Source: an uncultured Oscillospiraceae bacterium (GTDB taxonomy: Bacteria; Bacillota; Clostridia; Oscillospirales; Oscillospiraceae). Taken from it: a DNA stretch of 64,000 bases. Shown here one piece after another: positions 1 to 7,602 of this stretch. Made by a program: the position numbers and the translations under genes. The notes beneath the pieces were generated by a model that was not told the origin of the DNA, did no database searches, and saw only the letters and a list, made by a program, of their open reading frames with translations. Numbering within the stretch: the stretch's first letter is position 1; each line of letters starts with the position of its first letter. Location of the stretch: positions 11,569 to 75,568 of the forward strand of contig CAKTPP010000009.1 in assembly GCA_934591895.1 (NCBI GenBank). Direction: 5' to 3'.

Positions 1-447
1 CGCAACACCGTCACGGCCAACGGCAGCGTGGCGCGCGGCGTCTGCACGGAGCGTGACGGTAAGCTTGAGAGCATCACGGAGCGCACGCACATCGAGCAGC
101 GCGGTGCGGATGCTGCCTATACCGAGGACGGCGAGCACTTCATCGACCTGCCGGGCGATACGACGGTGTCGATGAATTTCTGGGGCTTCTCGCCGCTGTA
201 CCTGCGCGAGCTTGCGCAGCGCTTCCCGGCGTTTCTGGATGAGAACCTGCCGCGCAACCCGCTCAAGTGCGAGTATTTCGTGCCGTCGATCGTGGACGCG
301 CAGCTGCACGCCGGCACGGCGGATGTGACCATGCTGCACACGGATGACGCGTGGCACGGCGTGACGTATCATGACGACCTGCCGGACGTGGTCGCGGCAC
401 TGCGCGCACTGCGCGATGCGGGCAAGTATCCGGACAACATCTGGTGA
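1..447 (+). CDS. Nucleotidyltransferase-like protein, C-terminal part (5' end outside window)
   Basis: The frame is open from the first base and stops at 445-447, so only the last 148 codons are visible. The text around 'ITERTHIE' and 'MNFWGFSP', followed by 'LHTDDAWHGVTYHDDLP' near the end, resembles the C-terminal half of GlmU/RmlA-fold NTP transferases that activate sugar phosphates; this is recognition by eye. The nucleotide-binding N-terminus lies outside the window, so neither substrate nor activity can be checked. The gene is followed 10 bases later by a strong hairpin and then by a structured repeat, so it is the last gene of its transcript. Confidence in coding is high; confidence in the family is moderate. 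Confidence 0.62.
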   Translation, partial: RNTVTANGSVARGVCTERDGKLESITERTHIEQRGADAAYTEDGEHFIDLPGDTTVSMNFWGFSPLYLRELAQRFPAFLDENLPRNPLKCEYFVPSIVDAQLHAGTADVTMLHTDDAWHGVTYHDDLPDVVAALRALRDAGKYPDNIW

Positions 448-457
448 ACCGCAATAT

Positions 458-490
458 GCGCCTGCGGGGGTTTCCCGCAGGCGCTTTGCC
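458..490 (+). terminator. Terminator hairpin after the first gene (left flank of repeat A)
   Basis: Inverted repeat GCGCCTGCGGG/CCCGCAGGCGC (458-468 and 474-484) followed by TTT. It lies directly after the partial gene. A diverged copy of the same hairpin lies at 686-718 on the other side of the repeat element. Confidence 0.6.
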
Positions 491-675
491 TTTCAAAAAA
501 GGATTACTTTTTTGAAAAGAGGTTTGCGGCCTGACTGCAGCGCGCACGATGTCCGCCGGAGACGAACAGCGCGCATGTTTGCAGGCCGAGCGGTATTTTC
601 TCCGCCGCACATGTCGCCGGAGAAAATGATTCCACTTTCTTTCGCCGCGCCATTGGCGAAAGGCTACGAGGTTTT
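491..675. repeat. Structured intergenic repeat, copy A
   Basis: About 185 bp with several internal hairpins. It begins with a TCAAAAAA/TTTTTTGA stem. Its reverse complement matches 6616-6812: shared blocks include GCTGCAGTCAGGCCGCA, CTCGGCCTGCAAAC and a stem around GGCGACATGTGCG. It is enclosed by two related terminator hairpins (458-490 and 686-718). No open frame in it looks like a gene. It may be a non-autonomous mobile element, a small RNA or both. Confidence 0.72.
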
Positions 676-685
676 GTGAACTGTT

Positions 686-718
686 GCGCCTGTGGGGCTT
701 TTCCGCAGGCACTTTTTT
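686..718 (+). terminator. Terminator hairpin, right flank of repeat A
   Basis: Imperfect stem GCGCCTGTGG/CCGCAGGCAC followed by seven T. It is a diverged copy of the hairpin at 458-490. It lies just before the ribosomal GTPase gene and would insulate it from upstream transcription. Confidence 0.6.
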
Positions 719-758
719 TGGTATACTGGTTTTATCATTGCAAATTCATGAGGTGCTT

Positions 759-3320
759 ATGAAGCAACTGGTTTTGGGGATCCTGGCGCACGTGGACGCC
801 GGGAAGACGACGCTGTCCGAGGCGCTGCTCTACCGCACGGGCGCGATCCGCGGCCTCGGCCGCGTCGACCATAAAAACGCGCACATGGACACGCACGCGC
901 TCGAGCGTGCGCGCGGCATCACGATCTTTTCGCGGCAGGCGCGCATGACGCTCGGCGACGTGCACGTCACGCTGCTCGACACGCCGGGGCACGTGGATTT
1001 TTCCGCCGAGATGGAACGCACGCTGCAGGTGCTCGACTATGCCGTGCTTGTCATCAGCGGAACGGACGGCGTGCAGGCGCACACGCAGACGCTCTGGCAG
1101 CTGCTGCGGCGCTACCGCGTGCCTGTGTTCGTGTTCGTGACGAAGATGGATCTGCCGGGTGCCGGCCGCGCGGCGCTCATGGACGACCTGCGCGCGCACC
1201 TGAGCGGCGCGTGCGTGGATTTTACGGACCCCGACCCGGAGCAGATCGCCCTGTGCGATGAAGCGGCGCTCGAGCAGTATCTCGACACCGGCGCGCTGCC
1301 GGATGCGGCGGTGCGTGCGCTTATCCGCGGGCGGAAGCTCGTCCCGTGCCTGTTCGGCTCGGGGTTGAAGCTCACGGGCGTGGACGCGCTGCTCGCGGCG
1401 CTCACGCGCTACGCGGTGCCGCCGGACTACCCGGCGGAATTCGGCGCGCGGGTCTATAAGATTATGCGTGACGCGCAGGGCAATCGCCTCACGTGCCTGA
1501 AGGTCACGGGCGGGGAGCTGCGCGTGCGCACCCCGCTGACGTATCTTCCGCGCGGGGCGGACACGCCCGTGCAGGAGAAGGTGAATGCCATCCGGCTCTA
1601 CTCGGGAGAAAAATTTGAGACGGCGGAGACCGTCCCCGCGGGCGGCGTGTGCGCCGTGCAGGGACTCACGCAGACGTATCCGGGGCAGGGGCTCGGCAGC
1701 GCGGCCGCGTCCATGCCGCCGTCGCTCGAGCCGGTGCTGACCTACCGCATCGATCTGCCGCCGGATGTGGACGCGCGCGCGTTTTTGCCGCGCCTGCGCG
1801 AGCTTGAGGAGGAGGATCCGCAGCTGCACATCGTCTGGGACGAGGCGCTGCGCGAGATCCATGTCCAGCTCATGGGTACGGTGCAGATCGAGGTGCTCAA
1901 AAGCCTCATCCGCGAGCGGTTCGACGTGGATGTGCAGGTCGATTCCGGCCGCATCCTGTATCAGGAGACGATCGCGGCGCCGGTCGAGGGCGTGGGGCAT
2001 TTCGAGCCGCTGCGCCACTATGCCGAGGTGCACCTGCTGCTCGAGCCTGCCGAGCGCGGCACGGGGCTGACGTTTGACACCTCCTGCAGCGAGGACGTGC
2101 TCGACCGCAACTGGCAGCGCCTGATCCTCACGCATCTGGCCGAAAAGTGCCACCGCGGCGTGCTCACCGGCGCGCCGCTGACGGATGTGAAGATCACGCT
2201 GCTCGCCGGGCGCGCGCACGTCAAGCACACCGAGGGCGGCGATTTCCGGCAGGCGACGTGGCGCGCCGTGCGGCAGGGGCTCATGCAGGCCGAGAGCGTT
2301 CTGCTCGAGCCGTACTATGCCTTTCGCATCGAGGTGCCGGCCGGGCAGATCGGCCGCGCGATCAGCGATGTGCGCCTCATGTGCGGCACGTTTTCCTCGC
2401 CCGAGACGCACGGTGACATGGCCGTGCTCACAGGCCGCGCGCCGGTGAGCACGATGCGCGATTATCCCGCCGAGGTTGCGGCGTACACGCGCGGGCGCGG
2501 GCGCATCTCGTGCACCGTCGCGGGCTACGATACCTGCCACAACGCGCAGGAGGTCATCGCGGAGAGCGGCTACGACCCCACGCGCGACACCGACAACACG
2601 CCCGACAGCGTCTTTTGCGCCCACGGCGCGGGCACGGTCATCCCGTGGGACCGCGTGCGCGATTACATGCACCTCGACACCGGCTTTGGCAGGGAGCGGC
2701 CCGCGCCCGAGGCTGCGCCGCGGATGTTCCGCCGCCGGTTCGACCTTGACGACCGCGAGCTCGAGCAGATCCTGCAGCGCGAGTTCGGTCCGATCCGCCG
2801 CGCGCAGTATGCAGCCCCCGTGCGCAACGCCGCGCCCGGCGCGGACGAGCCGGAGCGCGCGGAGCTGTTCCATCCCCGGCGCGAGCGCGTGATCGTCGAC
2901 GGCTACAACGTCATCTTCGCGTGGGACGAGCTGCGCGCCCTTGCCGACAGCGGCCACATCGACGCGGCGCGCGAGCGGCTCATGGATGCGCTGAGCAACT
3001 ACGCCGCCTTCACGCGCCGCGAGGTCGTGGTCGTGTTTGACGGCTACCGTGTCCCCGGCGGGCAGGGCGAGAAGTTCGACCGCAGCGGCCTGCATGTGGT
3101 CTTTACGCGGCAGGGCGAGACGGCGGACGCCTATATGGAAAAGCTTGCCGACGAGATCGGAAAAAACGAATCCGTGCGCGTCGTCACGTCCGACGCGCTC
3201 ATCCAGCTCACGGCGCTGCGCGCGGGCGTGCTGCGCATGAGCGCGCGCGAATTCCGGCAGGAGCTGGCGCAGGTGGCGCAGCAGCTTGAGGCCGCCATCC
3301 GCGACCTGAACGGGAGGTGA
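759..3320 (+). CDS. TetM/TetO-type ribosomal protection GTPase fused to a C-terminal NYN (Rae1/YacP-like) RNase domain
   Basis: 853 residues from the ATG at 759, which follows AGGTG; an in-frame upstream codon at 684 overlaps the terminator and is rejected. Residues 1-650 look like a complete EF-G-like ribosomal protection protein: P-loop AHVDAGKTT (10-18), RGITIFS switch, DTPGHVDF, TKMD, then domains II-V, with 'PVSTMRDYPAEV' in the position of the TetM/TetO domain IV-V loop. From about residue 707 a second module starts with 'VIVDGYNVIFAW', continues with 'VVVVFDGYRV' and ends with 'VVTSDALIQL', the acidic pattern of NYN ribonucleases such as Bacillus Rae1 (YacP), which cuts mRNA in the ribosomal A site. 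Known tetracycline proteins end near residue 640, so the tail is extra. It is immediately followed by ylmH. Whether it confers tetracycline resistance is not shown; a role in stalled-ribosome handling is inferred. Confidence 0.88.
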   Translation: MKQLVLGILAHVDAGKTTLSEALLYRTGAIRGLGRVDHKNAHMDTHALERARGITIFSRQARMTLGDVHVTLLDTPGHVDFSAEMERTLQVLDYAVLVISGTDGVQAHTQTLWQLLRRYRVPVFVFVTKMDLPGAGRAALMDDLRAHLSGACVDFTDPDPEQIALCDEAALEQYLDTGALPDAAVRALIRGRKLVPCLFGSGLKLTGVDALLAALTRYAVPPDYPAEFGARVYKIMRDAQGNRLTCLKVTGGELRVRTPLTYLPRGADTPVQEKVNAIRLYSGEKFETAETVPAGGVCAVQGLTQTYPGQGLGSAAASMPPSLEPVLTYRIDLPPDVDARAFLPRLRELEEEDPQLHIVWDEALREIHVQLMGTVQIEVLKSLIRERFDVDVQVDSGRILYQETIAAPVEGVGHFEPLRHYAEVHLLLEPAERGTGLTFDTSCSEDVLDRNWQRLILTHLAEKCHRGVLTGAPLTDVKITLLAGRAHVKHTEGGDFRQATWRAVRQGLMQAESVLLEPYYAFRIEVPAGQIGRAISDVRLMCGTFSSPETHGDMAVLTGRAPVSTMRDYPAEVAAYTRGRGRISCTVAGYDTCHNAQEVIAESGYDPTRDTDNTPDSVFCAHGAGTVIPWDRVRDYMHLDTGFGRERPAPEAAPRMFRRRFDLDDRELEQILQREFGPIRRAQYAAPVRNAAPGADEPERAELFHPRRERVIVDGYNVIFAWDELRALADSGHIDAARERLMDALSNYAAFTRREVVVVFDGYRVPGGQGEKFDRSGLHVVFTRQGETADAYMEKLADEIGKNESVRVVTSDALIQLTALRAGVLRMSAREFRQELAQVAQQLEAAIRDLNGR

Positions 3321-3325
3321 GGGCA

Positions 3326-4066
3326 GTGGAGGAGGATCTTCTGCGGCGCGCAGCCGATCTGGCCGAGCGCTGTGAGCGCACGGCTTCGGTCACGTCCACG
3401 GCATTTCTGACGCCGGCGGAGCAGTATACGCTCACGAACTGGGCGCGTCACCGCGACTGCACGCTCGTGCTGCATGGCGGCGCGGAGGGGTGCGAGCGAC
3501 GGGCAGCGTTTTTCCTGCCGTTTTACCTCACGCCCGAGGACTTTGATCCCGCGGAGCATCTGCGCGCGGTGCAGTTTTCGGCGCCCTTCGCCGCGCCCGG
3601 CCACAGGGACTACCTCGGCGCGATCCTCGGTCTCGGCATCCGGCGCGAGTGGGTCGGCGACATTCTCGTGCAGGCGCACGGCGCGTTCGTGTTCTGCCTG
3701 CCGAGCGTGGAGCCGGAGCTGTGCACGCTCGGGCAGGTCGGCCGCGCGGGCGTGAAGGCGGCGGCCGTGCCGCTGTCCGCCGTGCCCGTGCCGGAGCGCA
3801 GGGTGCGCCCCGTGACGTTCACGGTGCAGTCGGCGCGGCTGGACGCCGTCGTGAGCGGGATGTTTCACCTCTCGCGCACGAGCGCCGCGGCGCAGATCCG
3901 CGCGGGCGCGGTGCAGCTCAACTATGCCGAGTGCCTGCATCCGGATGCGCCGGTCGCCGCGGGCGACGTGCTGTCGCTGCGCGGCGCGGGCAAGGGCAGC
4001 GTCGCGGAGATCGGCGGGCAGTCGCGCAAGGGGCGGCAGTTCGTCACGGCGGAGCTCTGGCAATGA
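3326..4066 (+). CDS. ylmH: YlmH-like S4-domain RNA-binding protein
   Basis: 246 residues from the GTG at 3326; GGGAGGTGA overlaps the end of the upstream gene at the right distance, so the GTG at 3317 is less likely. The C-terminal ~80 residues ('RLDAVVSGMFHLSRTSAAAQIRAGAVQLNY') form an S4 RNA-binding domain; the N-terminal part has the YlmH-type segment 'FLTPAEQ' and 'FLPFYLTPEDF'. The family sits near division genes in many Firmicutes and has been linked in Bacillus to ribosome-associated quality control on 50S subunits. Here it is translationally coupled to a GTPase-RNase fusion rather than placed in a division cluster, which suggests a ribosome role. The family call is good; the process is inferred. 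Confidence 0.82.
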   Translation: MEEDLLRRAADLAERCERTASVTSTAFLTPAEQYTLTNWARHRDCTLVLHGGAEGCERRAAFFLPFYLTPEDFDPAEHLRAVQFSAPFAAPGHRDYLGAILGLGIRREWVGDILVQAHGAFVFCLPSVEPELCTLGQVGRAGVKAAAVPLSAVPVPERRVRPVTFTVQSARLDAVVSGMFHLSRTSAAAQIRAGAVQLNYAECLHPDAPVAAGDVLSLRGAGKGSVAEIGGQSRKGRQFVTAELWQ

Positions 4067-4086
4067 ACGCGCCAATGCAAAAAACG

Positions 4087-4151
4087 CCGCACCGGAATAT
4101 CGGTGCGGCGCGACATCAAAAAAGCTCCGGAGTCTGACTCCGGAGCTTTTT
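4087..4151. terminator. Double terminator between convergent genes
   Basis: Two successive stems: GCCGCACCG/CGGTGCGGC, then AAGCTCCGGAGT/ACTCCGGAGCTTTTT. The second has T runs on both strands (CAAAAAAGC before, GCTTTTTG after) and can serve ylmH and the convergent membrane-protein gene. Confidence 0.82.
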
Positions 4152-4167
4152 GTGATATGCTTGTGGT

Positions 4168-5625
4168 TTACTCGGCGATCGGCTCGGCGACCGGAGCGGC
4201 AGCAGCGGCGGCCTGATCGGCAACAGCCTTCTGCGAACGCTTGTAAGCGCCGGAGACGACACACGCGATGATCGCAAACAGGATCGCGACGATGGCCAGA
4301 ATGACGATCGCAACGAACTGCGTGTGACCCGTGAACTCGTAGGTGTAAGCACCGGCCTCGCCGTAGCGGCAGGCGAACGTGTAGCCGGTGTAGCCGGTGA
4401 GCATGCCGATGATGTTGCCGGCGACGGCGACGACGGCGGAGATGATGCCGCAGACGGAGGCGGTCACGATCTTGCCCTTGCCGATGCGGATCACGGACAG
4501 GATGCCGAACAGGCCGGCGATGAGGCCGAGCACGGAGGCGAGGATCATCGTGGCGACGACGCCGATTCTGCCCATGACTTCCTTGGTGACGGCGCCGGTC
4601 TGGTAGACCTCGATGTAGTCCTTACCGGCCTGAGCGACCGCACGGCAGTTTTCGAGGTTCAGGTACTGGCAGCCGTTGACGACGCGGACCTCGCCGTTGT
4701 CGTCGAGCTCCCAGATGGAGAAGTTGTCGCCGTGGCGCTCTTTGAGAATATCGGCAACGCTCGGGCACATGACTTTGTCGCCCTTGCCCTCGTTGTTCAT
4801 GTAAGCGGGCTGGGTCATCAGGAGCTCACAGCCGGCGGCGACCTGCGCGCAGCCGTCCTCAAAGGTGTTGAGCTGCTTCTTGCCGTCGGCGAGCTGGTTG
4901 CCGCCGGCCGCGAGATCGACCTCGCCCTGTGCAAGCTGCTTCTCAGCGTCTCTGAGCTGCGCTTCGCCGGCGGCGATGGTCTTCTCGGCCTCGGCGAGCT
5001 GAGCCAGACCGTCCTCATACTGCTTGAGCTGAGCCTTACCGTCCGCGACCATCTGCTGCACGTAAGCCGGCAGGTCGGTCACATCGGCGGGGATGTCCAG
5101 GCCGAGCTTGGCGGCGACCGGACGCACAACGGCGACGAACCACGCCTGTGCGTTCGAGAAGCCGGCGAGGTTTGCGACAGTGCCGTCACGGAACTCGACA
5201 TACTGGTCGACGTAGGGCATCAGGGGCTCGATCTTGGCGAGGGTGGCCTTGCCTTCGTTGTAGGCCGCGGTATTGTCCTCGATCTGCTTCTTGCCGGCGG
5301 CGTAGGCGGCTTTGCCTTCCTCGAGCTGCTTCTTGCCTGCGTAGTAGGCGGCATAGCCCGCAGAGAGCGTCGCCTTGCCTTCGGAGTAGGAGATCAGGCC
5401 GGCGGTGTAGGTGTCCACACCGGCGAGGTACGTGCCCTCGTTCTCCTGCAGCTGGTCAAGACCGTCGTTGAGCGTCTCAATCGCCTCGAGACCCTCTTTC
5501 GCGTCCTCTTCCTTGTACTCTTTGACATTCATGATGTCGCTGAAGCTGCTCACTCCGGCGAACAGACCGAAGATACTCGCAGCGATCAGGCAGACGCTGA
5601 TGATGGTGAGTAATACTTTTTTCAT
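4168..5625 (-). CDS. Membrane protein with YhgE/Pip-like glycine heptad repeats, unknown function
   Basis: 485 residues; ATG with GGAGG six bases upstream. A hydrophobic N-terminal segment (about 4-26) is followed by a long external region built of short repeats of the type 'YxxGKxxLxxG' (for example 'AGKKQLEEGKAAYAAGKKQI' near 95-115, and 'LAQGEVDLAAGGNQLADGKKQL' near 240-262), then three or four membrane segments from about 355 to 465 and an Ala/Pro-rich tail. These repeats resemble the extracytoplasmic helical stalk of YhgE/Pip and related ABC-2-like proteins, but the second half is not one of those transporters as far as I can tell. It stands alone with its own promoter and terminator. 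No function is assigned. Confidence 0.75.
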   Translation of the reverse strand: MKKVLLTIISVCLIAASIFGLFAGVSSFSDIMNVKEYKEEDAKEGLEAIETLNDGLDQLQENEGTYLAGVDTYTAGLISYSEGKATLSAGYAAYYAGKKQLEEGKAAYAAGKKQIEDNTAAYNEGKATLAKIEPLMPYVDQYVEFRDGTVANLAGFSNAQAWFVAVVRPVAAKLGLDIPADVTDLPAYVQQMVADGKAQLKQYEDGLAQLAEAEKTIAAGEAQLRDAEKQLAQGEVDLAAGGNQLADGKKQLNTFEDGCAQVAAGCELLMTQPAYMNNEGKGDKVMCPSVADILKERHGDNFSIWELDDNGEVRVVNGCQYLNLENCRAVAQAGKDYIEVYQTGAVTKEVMGRIGVVATMILASVLGLIAGLFGILSVIRIGKGKIVTASVCGIISAVVAVAGNIIGMLTGYTGYTFACRYGEAGAYTYEFTGHTQFVAIVILAIVAILFAIIACVVSGAYKRSQKAVADQAAAAAAPVAEPIAE

Positions 5626-5681
5626 ATCGTTCCTCCACTCATTTAAGCAAATTTCAGTCTAATACCGAACGCTTATCATAA

Positions 5682-5710
5682 ACTATATCTTAAATTTCAC
5701 AAAATCGCAA
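5682..5710 (-). promoter_or_regulatory. Promoter of the heptad-repeat membrane protein
   Basis: On the minus strand, TTGCGA (5705-5710) and TATAGT (5682-5687) are separated by 17 bases, about 60 bases before the start codon. Confidence 0.6.
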
Positions 5711-5883
5711 GAGAAACGGAATATTTCTTTTACAAGCGCCGAAAAACCGTCTTTTTGCAACAAATATGAAAGGGATTGTTGTGCAGAATTTCCGTTTTCT
5801 ACGTTTGCGATTTGGCGTTATTTTGCTGCTGGTTCAACATATTCGTGCGGGTGTGAAAACTTGTCTCGCAATGCACAAAGCGA
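5711..5883. other. AT-richer intergenic stretch
   Basis: Lies between the promoter at 5682-5710 and the mntP terminator. No gene, repeat or clear site is visible here. Confidence 0.4.
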
Positions 5884-5918
5884 GAAAAAGCTCCGCAATC
5901 CGGGCTGGATCGCGGAGC
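5884..5918 (-). terminator. Terminator of mntP
   Basis: Read on the minus strand: GCTCCGCGATCC, a short loop, GGATTGCGGAGC, then TTTTT. Confidence 0.8.
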
Positions 5919-5930
5919 GGAAGGGTGATT

Positions 5931-6494
5931 TTACAAAATACCGAGGTGCTCGAGCAGGATCTTCGTGCCGAGCAGGATGAGGATCACACCGCCGGCCAGC
6001 TCGGCCTTGCTCTTGTAGCGCAGGCCGACCACGTTTCCGAGCCGGACACCGGCTGCGGAAAAGGCGAAGGTGATCGTGCCGATGAGCGCCACGGCGGGGA
6101 CGATGCGCGTGCCGGGCAGAAACGCGAACGTGATGCCGACGGCGAGCGCGTCGATGCTCGTGGCGACGGCCAGCAGGAGCATGGTCTTGAATGCAAGCGA
6201 GCCGTCAAGCTGATCTTCGTCCTTCGAGAGCGCCTCGCGGATCATGTTGCCGCCGATGATGCCCAGCAGCACGAACGCGATCCAGTGATCGACGGAGGTG
6301 ACAAACCGCTCAAACTGCGTGCCGAGCAGATAGCCCAGCAGCGGCATGAGCGCCTGAAAACCGCCGAACCATACCCCCGCGATGCAGCATTCCTTCCACG
6401 ACACGCGCGGCAGCGCCAGACCCTTGCAGATGGAGACGGCGAACGCGTCCATCGACAGACCGACCGCCAGCACGGCCAGCTCCCAAAAACCCAT
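5931..6494 (-). CDS. mntP: Manganese efflux pump MntP
   Basis: 187 residues with six predicted membrane segments. Start is the ATG of 'MGFWELAVL' at 6494; upstream in-frame starts run across the promoter and are rejected. The two MntP signature acidic positions are present: 'GLSMDAFAVS' (Asp16) in the first helix and 'ATSIDALAVG' (Asp115) in the fourth. The family exports Mn2+ and protects against manganese excess. In many bacteria mntP carries a yybP-ykoY riboswitch; here the leader is only about 25 nt, so none fits, whereas the CaCA exchanger at 61.4 kb does have one. Single-gene transcript. Confidence 0.88.
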   Translation of the reverse strand: MGFWELAVLAVGLSMDAFAVSICKGLALPRVSWKECCIAGVWFGGFQALMPLLGYLLGTQFERFVTSVDHWIAFVLLGIIGGNMIREALSKDEDQLDGSLAFKTMLLLAVATSIDALAVGITFAFLPGTRIVPAVALIGTITFAFSAAGVRLGNVVGLRYKSKAELAGGVILILLGTKILLEHLGIL

Positions 6495-6527
6495 GTCTTC
6501 ACGACCCTTTTTGTGCAGATTCCCTAT

Positions 6528-6556
6528 ACTATAAAGCAAAAGGCAGGAAAATGCAA
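6528..6556 (-). promoter_or_regulatory. mntP promoter
   Basis: Minus strand TTGCAT (6551-6556), 17 bases, TATAGT (6528-6533); the start codon is 33 bases downstream. Confidence 0.65.
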
Positions 6557-6584
6557 GAATTATCCGCAGCTTTTGCGCATGAAA

Positions 6585-6615
6585 AACCGGCGTCCGGAAG
6601 CTCCGGACGCCGGTC
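6585..6615 (-). terminator. Terminator for the cooT transcript, outer copy
   Basis: Hairpin CCGGCGTCCGGA/TCCGGACGCCGG. On the minus strand it is followed by TTTTT. The same 31 bases occur again at 6813-6843; the two copies enclose repeat B. Confidence 0.72.
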
Positions 6616-6812
6616 CAGCTTGTCAAAGAACCTCGTAGAGTTTGCGCCCGCAGGCGCAAAGAAAGTCCAATTATTTTCTTCGGCGACATGTGCGTCGAAG
6701 AAAATACTTCTCGGCCTGCAAACGTGCGCGCTGGCCGCCAACGGCGGACGGCGCGTGCGCTGCAGTCAGGCCGCAGATCCCCTTGTCAAAAAGTTATACT
6801 TTTTGACAGTCT
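6616..6812. repeat. Structured intergenic repeat, copy B
   Basis: About 197 bp related to 491-675 in opposite orientation. It has internal stems (TTTGCGCC/GGCGCAAA, ATTTTCTTCG/CGAAGAAAAT, and a long GC-rich stem) and ends with a TGTCAAAAAG/CTTTTTGACA hairpin. It is flanked by exact 31-bp direct copies of a terminator hairpin, as if it had entered a terminator and duplicated it. Confidence 0.78.
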
Positions 6813-6843
6813 AACCGGCGTCCGGAAGCTCCGGACGCCGGTC
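6813..6843 (-). repeat. Second exact copy of the 31-bp terminator hairpin
   Basis: Identical over 31 bases to 6585-6615. This inner copy lies just beyond the cooT stop codon but lacks a T run on the minus strand because repeat B follows it. Confidence 0.8.
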
Positions 6844-6854
6844 GGCGGCTCGGT

Positions 6855-7043
6855 TCAGCAGGCCTCGATGAGGATGACGTTGCTCATCAGGTCCACTTTC
6901 TTGAGTTTGCCGGGGATGACCTTGCGGATCCCCATCAGATCGGTCAGCGTGACGTTCTCGCCGTCGGCAGAGACGTTGCACACGCGCGAGCAGACGAGGT
7001 TCTCCTTGCCGTCCCGGATCTCATATGCATCGGAAAGACACAT
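6855..7043 (-). CDS. CooT-like small nickel-binding protein
   Basis: 62 residues, start preceded by AAGGAG. The protein begins MCLS, and the N-terminal Cys2 is the metal ligand position in the CooT family (Ni(II) binding, first seen with carbon monoxide dehydrogenase maturation). The rest is a small beta-barrel-like sequence with 'VTLTDLMGIRKVIPG', typical of the family. It is co-transcribed with the His-rich protein just upstream (22 bases apart). No CODH, hydrogenase or nickel enzyme is visible in this window, so the client is unknown. Confidence 0.78.
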   Translation of the reverse strand: MCLSDAYEIRDGKENLVCSRVCNVSADGENVTLTDLMGIRKVIPGKLKKVDLMSNVILIEAC

Positions 7044-7065
7044 GGTATTCGCTCCTTTTTACCCG

Positions 7066-7347
7066 TCAGTTCTGCTTTGCAAGCTCGAGGGCTTTTTCGA
7101 GCTTGTCGTTGCCGTGATCATATTCATGCAGTGCCTCGGCCAGCGCCGCAGCCGCCTCGGTCTTGCCGGCGGCCTCGAGCGTGTGGCAGATGTCGTGCAG
7201 CTCGTCGGCGTGGTGGCGGTTGTGGTCGAGCATATAGGTCAGCAGCGCCAGCACCTCTTCGTGGCTCATCGGCTTGTCGCCGGTGTGCTCATGGCTGTGC
7301 GGGTGGCAGTGATGCGCATGATCGTGATCGTGTTCATGTTCGTGCAT
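7066..7347 (-). CDS. Histidine-rich metal-binding small protein
   Basis: 93 residues. AAAGGAG is eight bases before the ATG at 7347, favouring it over the in-frame GTG nine bases upstream. The first ~30 residues are packed with His, Asp and Glu ('HEHEHDHDHAHHCHPHSHEH'), followed by a helical domain with further His residues ('LDHNRHHADELHDICHTL'). Such tails bind Ni, Co or Zn. It is the first gene of a two-gene operon with the CooT-like protein, which points to nickel or cobalt storage or delivery. The helical part is not assigned to a named family. Confidence 0.75.
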   Translation of the reverse strand: MHEHEHDHDHAHHCHPHSHEHTGDKPMSHEEVLALLTYMLDHNRHHADELHDICHTLEAAGKTEAAAALAEALHEYDHGNDKLEKALELAKQN

Positions 7348-7421
7348 GGGAAACACTCCTTTCTCGAGTGGAGCAGGGAAAATGTGTTAAAATTGATACC
7401 TGCTCAGTATGGATTGTTCAA

Positions 7422-7450
7422 ATTCTATCACATTTTTTTGTTGAAATCAA
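7422..7450 (-). promoter_or_regulatory. Promoter of the His-rich/cooT operon
   Basis: Minus strand TTGATT (7445-7450), 17 bases, TAGAAT (7422-7427). Confidence 0.62.
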
Positions 7451-7482
7451 CAATTTTTTCGCCATTATACGCCGCGGGGGGC

Positions 7483-7511
7483 TTGTAAAACGCACACAAA
7501 CGTGTTAATCT
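7483..7511 (+). promoter_or_regulatory. Promoter of the dehydratase activase gene
   Basis: TTGTAA (7483-7488), 17 bases, TAATCT (7506-7511), about 90 bases before the start codon and divergent from the cooT promoter. Confidence 0.45.
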
Positions 7512-7602
7512 CTTGACAGAAGGGGGAGGATCACAGCCCCTTGGCATGGAAAAGGAACAATAAAAAAGAAAAACACAAACAATCGGGAGGAGAAGTAATA
7601 TT

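Noticed and set aside
735..3095. Long open frame on the minus strand opposite the ribosomal GTPase
   Set aside because: GC-rich codon shadow: His/Arg/Ala-rich text without any domain, while the plus strand encodes a complete GTPase-NYN protein.
759..3320. Calling the GTPase gene an acquired tetracycline-resistance gene
   Set aside because: It matches the neighbours in GC content, has no mobile-element context and carries an extra NYN domain, so it looks like a resident gene; resistance is untested.
5766..6638. Plus-strand frame opposite mntP
   Set aside because: Crosses the mntP terminator and promoter and lacks any domain; MntP on the minus strand has both signature aspartates.
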